A stretch of 64,000 nucleotides of DNA from the NCBI RefSeq assembly GCF_002407245.1, contig NZ_CP010681.1, positions 186,001 to 250,000 of the forward strand, written 5' to 3'. This document shows positions 34,889 to 43,126 of the stretch, one piece after another. Numbering within the stretch: the stretch's first letter is position 1; each line of letters opens with the position of its first letter. The stretch comes from Phaeobacter piscinae. Its GTDB lineage: Bacteria > Pseudomonadota > Alphaproteobacteria > Rhodobacterales > Rhodobacteraceae. Under the pieces are notes generated by a model. The model saw only the letters and a program-made list of their open reading frames with translations, was not told the DNA's origin and searched no databases. Made by a program: the position numbers and the translations under genes.

Positions 34889-34920
34889 TTGACATAACCG
34901 TTACATACCGCCCCTATATG
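34889..34920 (+). promoter_or_regulatory. Candidate ugp operon promoter
   Basis: TTGACA (34889-34894) is a full -35 match; TATATG (34915-34920) or CTATAT one base earlier could be the -10, with a long 19-20-base spacing. It lies about 190 bases before ugpB. A palindrome ACACGTGT sits immediately downstream, where a repressor could block the start. Confidence 0.5.
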
Positions 34921-34921
34921 A

Positions 34922-34929
34922 ACACGTGT
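34922..34929. promoter_or_regulatory. CG-centred palindrome ACACGTGT next to the ugp promoter
   Basis: An eight-base perfect palindrome with central CG, two bases after the -10-like TATATG. CG-centred dyads are the usual LacI/GalR half-site arrangement, and a LacI gene is divergent. Candidate operator overlapping the transcription start. Confidence 0.45.
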
Positions 34930-34962
34930 GCAGATCTGGTGCAACGGACTCGTTCCTGAGAC

Positions 34963-34981
34963 AAAAGCGCTTCAAGCGCTG
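34963..34981. promoter_or_regulatory. LacI-type operator candidate AAGCGCTT with a near-copy
   Basis: The CG-centred palindrome AAGCGCTT (34965-34972) is followed by the near-copy AAGCGCTG (34974-34981). Together AGCGCTT and AAGCGCT form a perfect inverted repeat with one base between. AAGCGCTT-like cores are typical of LacI/GalR operators. Position in the leader fits repression of the ugp operon. Confidence 0.55.
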
Positions 34982-35106
34982 CTGCAGCAGAGCTCACTGG
35001 CCTAAGGGGAGGCCAATTCATAATACCACGGCGGGCTAAACCGGTCGCCGTGGTTCAATTGGAACCGCTCGCTCTTTAGGGGGCGACGGAGGACCGGAGA
35101 CAGAAG

Positions 35107-36408
35107 ATGAAACGTATTGCGTTCACAACCGCTGCCACGCTGGCATTCGCCGCCAATGCTGCATTTGCCGAAACTGAAATCACCTGGTGGCACGCCATGG
35201 GTGGTGCGCTGGGTGATACCGTCAACCAGATCGCATCTGACTTCAACGCGAGCCAGGATGAGTATAAGATCACCCCGGTTTTCAAGGGCACCTATGAGGA
35301 GACCCTGACCGCAGGCATCGCCGCCTTCCGCGCGGGTGAGCAACCCAATGTGATGCAGGTGTTTGACGCCGGCGCCGCTACCGTGATTGGCGCGAAGGGC
35401 GCGACCATTCCGGTGCAGGATCTCTTGGCCGACAATGGCGTTGATTTCGACATCAATGACTATATCGCTGGTGTGCGCTATTTCTACGCCGACAGCGATG
35501 GCAAGATGATCGGCATGCCGTTCAACTCCTCCACGCCCATTATGTACTATAACATTCAGGCGCTGGAGAAAGCGGGGGTTACCGCACCCAAGACCTGGGA
35601 AGAATTCCAGACCGTGACTGCGCCCGCGCTGAAAGAGGCTGGGTATACCGCCCTGTCGCAATCGCACCTGCCCTGGATCTTCACCGAGAACTTCCATTCC
35701 CGCCATAACCTGCCGTTTGCAACCAACAACAATGGTTACGACGGCGTCGACACTCAGATTCTGGTGAACAATGACGCGATCAAAGCGCATTTCACCGCCG
35801 TGACTGACTGGCAGGAAAAGGGCCATTTTGAATGGTTCGGCACGGGCTGGGGGGACAACCAGACGCCGTTTGAAGAAGGCAAGGTTGCCATGTGGCTGGG
35901 GTCTTCCGGCTCTTTTGGTGGTCTGAGCAAAAAAGACCTGCCGTTTGATTTCTCCGCTACCATGCTGCCCTATTGGGAAGGTGTGACCAAAGAGCCGACG
36001 CAGACGTTCATCGGCGGCGCGTCCCTGTTTGCGATGGCTGGTCATGATGCCGAAGAAAACAAGGCAACCGCTGCGTTCTTCGACTTCCTGACCTCTTCTG
36101 AGGTGCAGTATTTCTGGCACAAAGAGACCGGATATGTGCCAATCACAGAAGCCGCCTATGAAATGGCAAAAGCGGACGGTCATTATGACCGCGCGCCTGC
36201 TGCCGAGGTTGGTATCCAGCAGCTGTCGCTGCCCGGTGGTGACAACACCAAAGGCTATCGCATGGGCTTCTACGTGCAGATTCGCGATGTAATGAACCGT
36301 GAATACGGCCGCATCCTGACTGGTGAAACATCGGTTGAAGACGCGTTCAACGCCATCGAAGCCGAAGCCAACAACCTGCTGGCCCGTTTCGCAAAAACCC
36401 AAGGCTAA
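35107..36408 (+). CDS. ugpB: sn-glycerol-3-phosphate ABC transporter substrate-binding protein
   Basis: Periplasmic binding protein of the UgpB type (extracellular solute-binding family 1), 433 residues. The signal peptide ends at ANAAFA-E. The mature N-terminus TEITWWHAMGGALGDTVNQIA is characteristic of UgpB. It should bind sn-glycerol-3-phosphate or glycerophosphodiesters. It is first in ugpB-ugpA-ugpE-ugpC-EEP on the plus strand. A very stable hairpin separates it from ugpA, presumably giving more binding protein than permease. Confidence 0.94.
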   Translation: MKRIAFTTAATLAFAANAAFAETEITWWHAMGGALGDTVNQIASDFNASQDEYKITPVFKGTYEETLTAGIAAFRAGEQPNVMQVFDAGAATVIGAKGATIPVQDLLADNGVDFDINDYIAGVRYFYADSDGKMIGMPFNSSTPIMYYNIQALEKAGVTAPKTWEEFQTVTAPALKEAGYTALSQSHLPWIFTENFHSRHNLPFATNNNGYDGVDTQILVNNDAIKAHFTAVTDWQEKGHFEWFGTGWGDNQTPFEEGKVAMWLGSSGSFGGLSKKDLPFDFSATMLPYWEGVTKEPTQTFIGGASLFAMAGHDAEENKATAAFFDFLTSSEVQYFWHKETGYVPITEAAYEMAKADGHYDRAPAAEVGIQQLSLPGGDNTKGYRMGFYVQIRDVMNREYGRILTGETSVEDAFNAIEAEANNLLARFAKTQG

Positions 36409-36429
36409 TCGCGGGGCTTCCCCTTACTT

Positions 36430-36458
36430 GTGACGGCCGCAGCCCCTGCGGCCGTCAC
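36430..36458 (+). terminator. Perfect 13-bp hairpin between ugpB and ugpA
   Basis: Arms 36430-36442 (GTGACGGCCGCAG) and 36446-36458 are exactly complementary around a three-base loop CCC. No T-run follows, so it is more likely an mRNA 3'-end stabiliser or partial attenuator after ugpB than a full terminator. Confidence 0.55.
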
Positions 36459-36481
36459 GCATTCCAACGAAGAGGCACACC

Positions 36482-37363
36482 GTGAAACGCGCCGGATTCT
36501 CGACCAAGTGGATGCCGATCCTGTTGCTGATGCCGCAGCTCGTCATTATCGCTATTTTCTTCTATTGGCCCGCCTGGCATGCAATCCAGTCGTCCTTCTA
36601 CCTTCAGGATCCGTTTGGGTTTGGCTCGACCTTCGTGGGGCTGGATAACTATACCGATCTTCTGGGCAATTCCGAATATCGCCGTGTCGCGATCTTCACT
36701 CTCGTCTTTACAGTGCTGGTAACCTTCTTCTCGCTGGCGATTGCACTGCTGCTGGCGGTGAAGGCGGACAATGTTCTGCGCGGTGCCCGCACCTACCGGA
36801 CGCTTCTTATGTGGGTCTACGCGGTGGCGCCGCCGGTTGCAGGCTTTATCGGCCTGATCATGTTCGACCAGAGCTGGGGGCCGCTGACGCGCCTTGCTGG
36901 CGTCTTTGGTTGGGATTTTGTGCTGGGTGTGAATTTCAATGACACTGCTGCCGCCATGGTTCTGGTGTCGGTCTGGAAACAGATTCCGGTCAACTTCATC
37001 TTCTTTTTGTCCGGGCTTCAGTCGATCCCGCGTTCCGTGCGCGAAGCGGCCCTGATCGACAATCGCTCAGCCACAGGCCGGTTCTGGGATGTCACCTTTC
37101 CGCTGCTGGCGCCGACCGGCTTCTTCCTGCTGATCATCAATATCACCTATGCGCTGTTCGACACCTTCGGCATCGTCGATACCCTTGTGAAAGGTGAGCC
37201 GGGAAACAACCCGATGACCCTGGTTTACAAGGTCTACGTGGATGGTTTCCGTGGCAACGATCTGGGTGGTTCGTCGGCGCAGTCGGTTATTCTGATGGTC
37301 CTTGTTCTGGCGCTTACGATCTTTCAGTTCCGGCTGATCGACCGCCGCATCCACTATACCTGA
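36482..37363 (+). CDS. ugpA: sn-glycerol-3-phosphate ABC transporter permease UgpA
   Basis: Binding-protein-dependent transport permease, 293 residues with six hydrophobic segments; the EAA loop appears as EAALIDNRSATGRFWDVTFPLLAPT. The start is GTG 36482 with GAGG nine bases upstream; no better ATG exists. An overlapping frame from 36430 is a shadow. It pairs with UgpE, ten bases downstream. Confidence 0.93.
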   Translation: MKRAGFSTKWMPILLLMPQLVIIAIFFYWPAWHAIQSSFYLQDPFGFGSTFVGLDNYTDLLGNSEYRRVAIFTLVFTVLVTFFSLAIALLLAVKADNVLRGARTYRTLLMWVYAVAPPVAGFIGLIMFDQSWGPLTRLAGVFGWDFVLGVNFNDTAAAMVLVSVWKQIPVNFIFFLSGLQSIPRSVREAALIDNRSATGRFWDVTFPLLAPTGFFLLIINITYALFDTFGIVDTLVKGEPGNNPMTLVYKVYVDGFRGNDLGGSSAQSVILMVLVLALTIFQFRLIDRRIHYT

Positions 37364-37373
37364 GGGGGCTGAC

Positions 37374-38255
37374 ATGGCTGACCAAACACCCGTCCAAACG
37401 CCACGCCGCTCCATCAACTGGGGGGCTATTGGCGACCACACTGTGCTGATCCTCGGCTCGCTGTTCATGTTGGTGCCGCTGATCATGGTGGTGCTGACCA
37501 CCACGGTGCCGGATGTGGACATCATCAAATACGGCCCGCAGCTGAAAATCGGCGATCAGTTCGATGAGAATTTCGAGAAGGCGATGTTTGAGGCGTCTGG
37601 GTTCTCCGGAGCGAATACCGGGACCCGGATGCTGTTCAACTCCTTCGTGCTGGGCATCGGCTTTGCGCTTGGCAAGATCGTGATCGCGATGATGGCGGCC
37701 TATGCCATCGTTTACTTCCGCCTGCGGTTCGCCTCGCTGGCATTCTGGGTGATCTTCACCACGCTGCTTCTGCCGCTGGAGGTGCGTATTCTGCCGTCTT
37801 ATGAGGTCGTGCAGCAGCTGGGTATGCTGAACACCTATCAGGGGCTGATCATTCCGCTGATCGCATCGGCCACGGCGACGTTCTTCTTCCGGCAGTATTT
37901 CCGGTCGATCCCCGAAGAACTTGTTGAGGCTGCCCGCATCGACGGGGCAGGGCCGGTGAAGTTCTTCATCGATATTCTCGTGCCGCTGTCCAAAACCATG
38001 ATCGCAGCGATGTTCATCATCATGTTTGTCTTTGGCTGGAACCAGTATCTCTGGCCCACGATGATCACGACCGAAGAGGACATGTATACGCTGGTGCGGG
38101 GGATCAAACAGATCACTCAGACCCTGGAAGGCACAAATGTGCCGGAATTCGGTCGCGCAAATCTTCTGGCAGTGATTGCCATCCTGCCCCCGGTGGCAGT
38201 CGTCATTTTCTTCCAAAGCTGGTTCGTCAAGGGCCTGACGGAATCCGATAAGTAA
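37374..38255 (+). CDS. ugpE: sn-glycerol-3-phosphate ABC transporter permease UgpE
   Basis: Second permease, 293 residues with about six membrane spans. The EAA motif region reads EAARIDGAGPVKFFIDILVPLS, the cytosolic loop that contacts the ATPase. GAGGGGG precedes the ATG. It is 12 bases before ugpC, in the usual A-E-C order. Confidence 0.93.
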   Translation: MADQTPVQTPRRSINWGAIGDHTVLILGSLFMLVPLIMVVLTTTVPDVDIIKYGPQLKIGDQFDENFEKAMFEASGFSGANTGTRMLFNSFVLGIGFALGKIVIAMMAAYAIVYFRLRFASLAFWVIFTTLLLPLEVRILPSYEVVQQLGMLNTYQGLIIPLIASATATFFFRQYFRSIPEELVEAARIDGAGPVKFFIDILVPLSKTMIAAMFIIMFVFGWNQYLWPTMITTEEDMYTLVRGIKQITQTLEGTNVPEFGRANLLAVIAILPPVAVVIFFQSWFVKGLTESDK

Positions 38256-38267
38256 GGACTTCACACA

Positions 38268-39314
38268 ATGGCTCAGGTTACCCTGAATTCTGTACGCAAG
38301 GTCTACCCCAACGGGGTTGAGGCCGTCACCTCCTCCAGCTTCAAGATCGAGGACGGCGAGTTCGTCGTCCTGGTCGGCCCGTCGGGCTGTGGCAAATCCA
38401 CCCTGCTGCGCATGATCGCCGGTCTGGAGGATATCACCGAAGGCTCGCTGGAGATCGGCGACCGGGTGGTGAACAACGTGGATCCCGCAGATCGCGATAT
38501 TGCGATGGTGTTCCAGAACTACGCGCTTTACCCGCATATGACCGTGCGCAAGAACATCGCCTACGGTCTGAAAAACCGCAAAACCCCTGCGGATGAGATC
38601 GAGCGCAAGGTGGCCGAGGCCGCCAAGATGCTGAACCTCGAAGAGTATCTGGATCGCAAACCGTCTCAGTTGTCCGGTGGACAGCGCCAGCGGGTTGCCA
38701 TGGGCCGTGCCATCGTGCGTGACCCGGCATTGTTCCTGTTCGACGAACCTCTGTCGAACCTCGATGCCAAGCTGCGCAACCAGATGCGGATTGAGATCAA
38801 GGCATTGCAGCGCCGGTTGGGCGTGACCTCTATCTATGTGACCCACGATCAGGTCGAAGCGATGACCATGGCGGATCGCATCATCGTGCTGAACGGTGGC
38901 CGTATCGAACAGATCGGCACCCCGTCTGAGATCTACCACAACCCGGCGTCTGTCTTTGTGGCGTCGTTTATGGGCGCCCCGCCGATGAATCTGATCGACG
39001 CCACCATCGCCAACGGCCAGGTGACATTGCCGGATGGTGTCTCCATGGGCGCGCTGGACACCTCGGCCCAGGGCGCGGTCAAGCTGGGTATCCGGCCGGA
39101 GGACGTCCAGCTGGTTGCCGAAGGTGGCCTTGCCATCAATGTGGAGCTGATCGAAGAACTCGGCGCCCATCGTCTGTTGCATGGCAAGCTGGGGGGGCAA
39201 CCCTTCACCATTCACGTACTGAAGGACATCCCGGTTGATCCCGGCACCCATCAGATATCGGTCGACCCGGCAGCGATCTGCCTGTTTGACGCGGAAAGCG
39301 GCCAGCGACGATGA
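38268..39314 (+). CDS. ugpC: sn-glycerol-3-phosphate ABC transporter ATPase UgpC
   Basis: ATP-binding subunit of the CUT1/MalK type, 348 residues. Walker [10 protein letters not shown], signature LSGGQRQRV, Walker [13 protein letters not shown] and the H-loop THDQVEAMT are intact. The C-terminal OB-type (TOBE) regulatory domain is present, with GIRPEDVQL. Its stop overlaps the start of the EEP gene by ATGA. Confidence 0.94.
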   Translation: MAQVTLNSVRKVYPNGVEAVTSSSFKIEDGEFVVLVGPSGCGKSTLLRMIAGLEDITEGSLEIGDRVVNNVDPADRDIAMVFQNYALYPHMTVRKNIAYGLKNRKTPADEIERKVAEAAKMLNLEEYLDRKPSQLSGGQRQRVAMGRAIVRDPALFLFDEPLSNLDAKLRNQMRIEIKALQRRLGVTSIYVTHDQVEAMTMADRIIVLNGGRIEQIGTPSEIYHNPASVFVASFMGAPPMNLIDATIANGQVTLPDGVSMGALDTSAQGAVKLGIRPEDVQLVAEGGLAINVELIEELGAHRLLHGKLGGQPFTIHVLKDIPVDPGTHQISVDPAAICLFDAESGQRR

Positions 39315-40312
39315 CACGGGTTCTGGACAGCCTGCCGACGGTTTCATCCGATCTGCAGGCGCGGATCAAGGCGGCGCCGCGCAATGCGGTGGCGCACCGG
39401 GCGCTGATGGCTGAGGTGCCGGCAATGTCGACCTTGCAATCCGGCGGTCAGGCCTCTCTGGAGGTCTTGACCGCCTCGGTTTCCGTTGTTGCCTGGAACG
39501 TCGAGCGCTGCCTGTTCCCGGAGGATACGGCCCGCCATATTCAACCTCTCGCCCCGCAGGTCGTCCTGCTGTCGGAGGTGGATCACGGCATGGCCCGCAC
39601 CGGTCAGCGCCACACCACCGAGGCCATGGCGAAAGCGCTGGACATGGCTTACGTCTTTGGCGTTGAGTTCCATGAGCTGGATCTGGGGGGCCCGACCGAG
39701 CAGGCCTTCTGTACGGATGATTTCAACCTGTTTGGCTGGCACGGGAACGCCATCCTCTCGGCCGTTCCGCCAGAGCGTGTCACCCTGATCCGGCTGGATG
39801 ACCACGGCCACTGGTTTTCCTCCGATGAGGTGCCCGCCGATCCGGAGCAGCCACGTCTTGGCGGGCGGATGGCTATCGCGGCGGTCCTGCCGACTGAGGC
39901 GGGGCCGATTTGCGTTGTCTCCACCCATCTGGAAAGCAATGCTGACGCCGAACACCGCCATGCGCAATTCGACCGTCTGCTGCATGCAATTGAGGCGTTT
40001 GCGCCGGATATGCCGGTGTTGATCGGCGGGGATCTCAACACCGGCAACCATTTGCCGCCTGATTTCGATTGGCAACGTGAGACGCTGTTCGATCTGGCGC
40101 GCGCGCATGGCTATGACTGGTCCGCGACCCCGGATGGTGTCACCACCCGGCCAAGCCTCATCACGCCGCATCCGGACCGGCAGATGAAACTGGATTGGTT
40201 CTGCACCCGTGGCATGCGCTCAACGGAAAACCGTCTGGTGTCTTCAGTTGATGAAAATGGCCGCCCGCTGTCCGATCACGATGCTGTCTGGTGCCGCGTC
40301 GCGCTGGACTGA
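39311..40312 (+). CDS. Endonuclease/exonuclease/phosphatase family hydrolase in the ugp operon
   Basis: Metal-dependent phosphoesterase of the EEP (DNase I-like) superfamily, 333 residues. The conserved metal and catalytic motifs are visible: [23 protein letters not shown] and SDHDAVWC. No signal peptide is seen, so it is cytosolic. It is translationally coupled to ugpC (ATGA), so it probably cleaves a phosphodiester imported by the transporter, such as a glycerophosphodiester, in place of the UgpQ-type GDPD of enteric bacteria. That role is inference; EEP members also act on sphingomyelin, inositol phosphates or nucleic acids. Confidence 0.82.
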   Translation: MTRVLDSLPTVSSDLQARIKAAPRNAVAHRALMAEVPAMSTLQSGGQASLEVLTASVSVVAWNVERCLFPEDTARHIQPLAPQVVLLSEVDHGMARTGQRHTTEAMAKALDMAYVFGVEFHELDLGGPTEQAFCTDDFNLFGWHGNAILSAVPPERVTLIRLDDHGHWFSSDEVPADPEQPRLGGRMAIAAVLPTEAGPICVVSTHLESNADAEHRHAQFDRLLHAIEAFAPDMPVLIGGDLNTGNHLPPDFDWQRETLFDLARAHGYDWSATPDGVTTRPSLITPHPDRQMKLDWFCTRGMRSTENRLVSSVDENGRPLSDHDAVWCRVALD

Positions 40313-40341
40313 CACGGGCGCATGCCAGAGGCTGCTAAACC

Positions 40342-40388
40342 AAAAAAACCTGCCGCCGCATAATCCACGCCTGATTATCGGCGGCAGG
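40342..40388 (-). terminator. Intrinsic terminator oriented on the minus strand, with no minus-strand gene
   Basis: Arms CCTGCCGCCG (40349-40358) and CGGCGGCAGG (40379-40388), extended by ATAATC and GATTAT across one bulged C, form a 16-bp stem. Seven A residues precede it on the plus strand, so the minus strand reads hairpin then TTTTTTT. Both flanking genes (EEP, ada) are on the plus strand. Confidence 0.75.
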
Positions 40389-40396
40389 CTGACGAC

Positions 40397-40418
40397 CATA
40401 TGCTAAACAAGGCATATG
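40397..40418. promoter_or_regulatory. Inverted repeat over the ada start codon
   Basis: CATATGC (40397-40403) and GCATATG (40412-40418) are perfect arms with eight bases between; the right arm contains the ATG at 40416. It could be a regulator site or a translational hairpin that hides the short AAGG ribosome site. Confidence 0.45.
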
Positions 40419-41486
40419 TTGTTTGATCTTCCTGACCATGAGGCGCTGTATCAGGCGCTGCTCAATCGCGATGACCGGTATGACGGGCAGGCTTATGTCT
40501 GCGTCGCCACCACCGGCATCTTCTGTCGCCTGATCTGCCCGGCACGCAAACCCAAACGCGAGAACTGCCAGTTTTTCGGCAGCGTAGGCGAATGTATCGA
40601 AGCCGGGTTTCGCGCCTGCAAACGGTGCCACCCCCTGCGCCCGATGGCAGAGGCGGATCCCGCAGTGGCCACCCTTTTGGCGGCCTTGGACCAACGCCCG
40701 GACTACCGCTGGGGGGAGGGGGATATCACCCGCATGGGCTTTGATCTCTCCACGGTGCGGCGCAGTTTCAAGCGACAGTTCGGCATGACCTTTCTGGAGA
40801 TGGCCCGCCAGCGCCGACTGCGCGAAGGCTTCACCGTGTTGTCGGACGGCGGCAAGGTGATCGAGGCGCAGCTGGATGCGCAATTTGACTCCCCCAGCGC
40901 GTTTCGCGCCGCATTTGCCCGCCTGTTGGGACGTGCGCCTGGCAGCCTGACCGGCGAAGGCCTGTTGCTGGCGGATTGGATTGCGACACCGCTTGGTGAC
41001 ATGATTGCCGTTGCCAGCAAGACAGAACTGCATTTGCTGGAATTTGTGGAGCGCAAGGCGCTCAAGGGCGAATTGGATAAATTGCAACGCGCCGTGAAAG
41101 GCGACCTCGGCATAGGTCCCACACCGCCGAGCGAGCAGATCCGGGCGGAACTGGATGCGTTTTTTGCGGGGCGTTCGGCGCGATTTGAGACTCCTTTGGC
41201 CTATCATGGCACAGCCTTCATGCAACAGGTCTGGGATGCGCTGCGACAGATCCCACCGGGCATCACCCGCAGCTATTCGGAGATTGCGCGCATCATTGGC
41301 CGCCCTGATGCCACCCGTGCTGTTGCCCGCGCCAATGGCGCCAATCAGATCGCTTTGGTGGTGCCCTGCCACCGGGTGATTGGTGCGGATGGGTCGCTGA
41401 CCGGATACGGTGGGGGGCTGTGGCGCAAACAGCGGCTCTTGGACATTGAGCGCCAGTATCGCACATCGGCGGCGCAGCCGGTCTGA
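40416..41486 (+). CDS. ada: Ada: methylated-DNA repair methyltransferase and activator
   Basis: Bifunctional adaptive-response protein, 356 residues. The N-terminal zinc domain has Cys37, Cys41, Cys68 and Cys71, where the metal-bound Cys37-equivalent accepts methyl from phosphotriesters. An AraC-type HTH follows (~95-190). The C-terminal methyltransferase domain carries PCHRV with active Cys318, which removes methyl from O6-methylguanine. Full-length and intact. The start ATG lies within an inverted repeat with a weak AAGG site. It is transcribed alone between ugp/EEP and gpmI. Confidence 0.95.
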   Translation: MLFDLPDHEALYQALLNRDDRYDGQAYVCVATTGIFCRLICPARKPKRENCQFFGSVGECIEAGFRACKRCHPLRPMAEADPAVATLLAALDQRPDYRWGEGDITRMGFDLSTVRRSFKRQFGMTFLEMARQRRLREGFTVLSDGGKVIEAQLDAQFDSPSAFRAAFARLLGRAPGSLTGEGLLLADWIATPLGDMIAVASKTELHLLEFVERKALKGELDKLQRAVKGDLGIGPTPPSEQIRAELDAFFAGRSARFETPLAYHGTAFMQQVWDALRQIPPGITRSYSEIARIIGRPDATRAVARANGANQIALVVPCHRVIGADGSLTGYGGGLWRKQRLLDIERQYRTSAAQPV

Positions 41487-41503
41487 GGGTCTCGCCCAAG
41501 ACC

Positions 41504-41528
41504 GGAGGGGCGCGTGGATAGCCCCTCC
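41504..41528 (+). terminator. Hairpin downstream of ada
   Basis: GGAGGGGC (41504-41511) and GCCCCTCC (41521-41528) form a perfect 8-bp stem with a nine-base loop, 17 bases after the ada stop. Only a short TTT follows at some distance, so termination is possible but not certain. Confidence 0.4.
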
Positions 41529-41605
41529 AGACCGATCGGCGGTTTCCCAACCCCCGGCAAATCTGTAGAAGGCAGTAACGCCACTCAGAGCCGGAGCCTG
41601 AAACC

Positions 41606-43126
41606 ATGTCGACGCCCAAACCAGTTGTTCTGTGTATCCTTGATGGTTGGGGCAATGCCGATCCAGGAACCGCCAATGCGCCCTATCTGGCTCGGACACC
41701 AACGCTTGACGAGATTGCCAAGACCTGCCCAATGGCACGGTTGATCACCCATGGGCCGGATGTCGGCCTGCCAAGCGGGCAAATGGGGAACTCAGAGGTG
41801 GGCCACACCAATATCGGCGCCGGCCGGGTGGTGGCAATGGATCTGGGCCAGATTGATCTCGCAATCGAGGATGGTTCGTTTTTCGACAATGAGGCGCTGC
41901 AGGGCTTTATTGCCCGGCTGAAGGAGACCGGCGGTGCGGCACATCTCATGGGGTTGGTTTCGGATGGCGGCGTCCATGGCCATGTCACCCATATCCTTGC
42001 TGCGGTGAAGGCGATCCGCGATGCGGGTGTGCCTGTCTGGCTGCATGTGATGACCGATGGGCGCGATGTTGCCCCGAAATCTGCTCTGGACTTTGTCACC
42101 GCCCTGCAAGGCGATCTCGCGGAGGGCGCGCGTATCGCCACCGTGACGGGGCGTTACTATGCGATGGATCGCGACAATCGCTGGGAACGTGTCAGTCAGG
42201 CCTATGACGCCATGATCCATGGCCGCGGGCAATATGAGGCGGAGACCGCCGCGGACGCGATCAAGGCCAGCTATGCCCGCGATGAGCTGGATGAGTTTGT
42301 TAAGGCCACGGTGATTGATGGGTATGGTGGCGTGAAGGCCGGGGATGGCATTTTCTGCCTGAATTTCCGCGCCGACCGTGCCCGCGAGATCCTGCGCGCT
42401 ATGGGAGAGCCGGGTTTTGATGCCTTCGATACTGGGGCACGCCCGGAGCTGGCAGCATTGCTGGGCATGGTGGAATATTCCACAGGCCATAACGAATACA
42501 TGCAAACCGTGTTTCCCAAACGCGCGATCATCAATACTTTGGGCGCTTGGGTGGCGAAACAGGGCAAGCGTCAATTCCGCCTCGCCGAGACGGAGAAGTA
42601 TCCGCATGTGACCTTCTTCCTCAACGGTGGCAAAGAAGACCCGGAGGAGGGGGAAGACCGCGCCATGCCGAAATCGCCCAAGGTTGCGACCTATGATCTG
42701 CAACCGGAAATGTCAGCGCCTGAGGTGACCGAGCGGTTTGTCGAGGCGATTGAGGCGGGCTATGACCTGATTGTCACCAATTATGCGAACCCGGATATGG
42801 TTGGTCACACCGGTGATCTCGATGCTGCGATCAAGGCCTGCGAAGCGGTCGATCAGGGGCTGGCCAAGGTCGTCGCCGCGTTGAAGGCTGCAGGTGGCGT
42901 GATGCTGGTCACAGCTGATCATGGCAATTGTGAAGTGATGGTCGATCCTGACACAGGCGGCCCGCACACCGCCCATACCACAAATCTGGTACCCGCGGCG
43001 CTGGTTGGTGGACCGGCTGGGGCTGAACTGCGTGATGGCCGTCTCGCAGATCTGGCGCCAACGCTTTTGCAGCTGATGAACCTCCCGAAACCGGATGAAA
43101 TGACCGGAGAGAGCCTGCTGGCATGA
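41606..43126 (+). CDS. gpmI: 2,3-bisphosphoglycerate-independent phosphoglycerate mutase
   Basis: Interconverts 3- and 2-phosphoglycerate in glycolysis and gluconeogenesis. It is a 506-residue alkaline-phosphatase-fold enzyme with two Mn ions. Asp13 (LCILDGWG) and the phosphorylated Ser63 (MGNSEVGHTNIGAGR) are visible, and TADHGNCE supplies late metal ligands. The length is typical. Its stop overlaps the envC-like gene by ATGA; gpmI-envC-ctpA is a common alphaproteobacterial arrangement. Confidence 0.96.
   Translation: MSTPKPVVLCILDGWGNADPGTANAPYLARTPTLDEIAKTCPMARLITHGPDVGLPSGQMGNSEVGHTNIGAGRVVAMDLGQIDLAIEDGSFFDNEALQGFIARLKETGGAAHLMGLVSDGGVHGHVTHILAAVKAIRDAGVPVWLHVMTDGRDVAPKSALDFVTALQGDLAEGARIATVTGRYYAMDRDNRWERVSQAYDAMIHGRGQYEAETAADAIKASYARDELDEFVKATVIDGYGGVKAGDGIFCLNFRADRAREILRAMGEPGFDAFDTGARPELAALLGMVEYSTGHNEYMQTVFPKRAIINTLGAWVAKQGKRQFRLAETEKYPHVTFFLNGGKEDPEEGEDRAMPKSPKVATYDLQPEMSAPEVTERFVEAIEAGYDLIVTNYANPDMVGHTGDLDAAIKACEAVDQGLAKVVAALKAAGGVMLVTADHGNCEVMVDPDTGGPHTAHTTNLVPAALVGGPAGAELRDGRLADLAPTLLQLMNLPKPDEMTGESLLA

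Noticed and set aside
35002..36402. 466-codon minus-strand frame opposite ugpB
   Set aside because: Antisense shadow of a complete binding-protein gene.
37314..39347. 677-codon minus-strand frame opposite ugpE-ugpC
   Set aside because: Antisense shadow; Arg/His/Gln-rich composition and no family resemblance.
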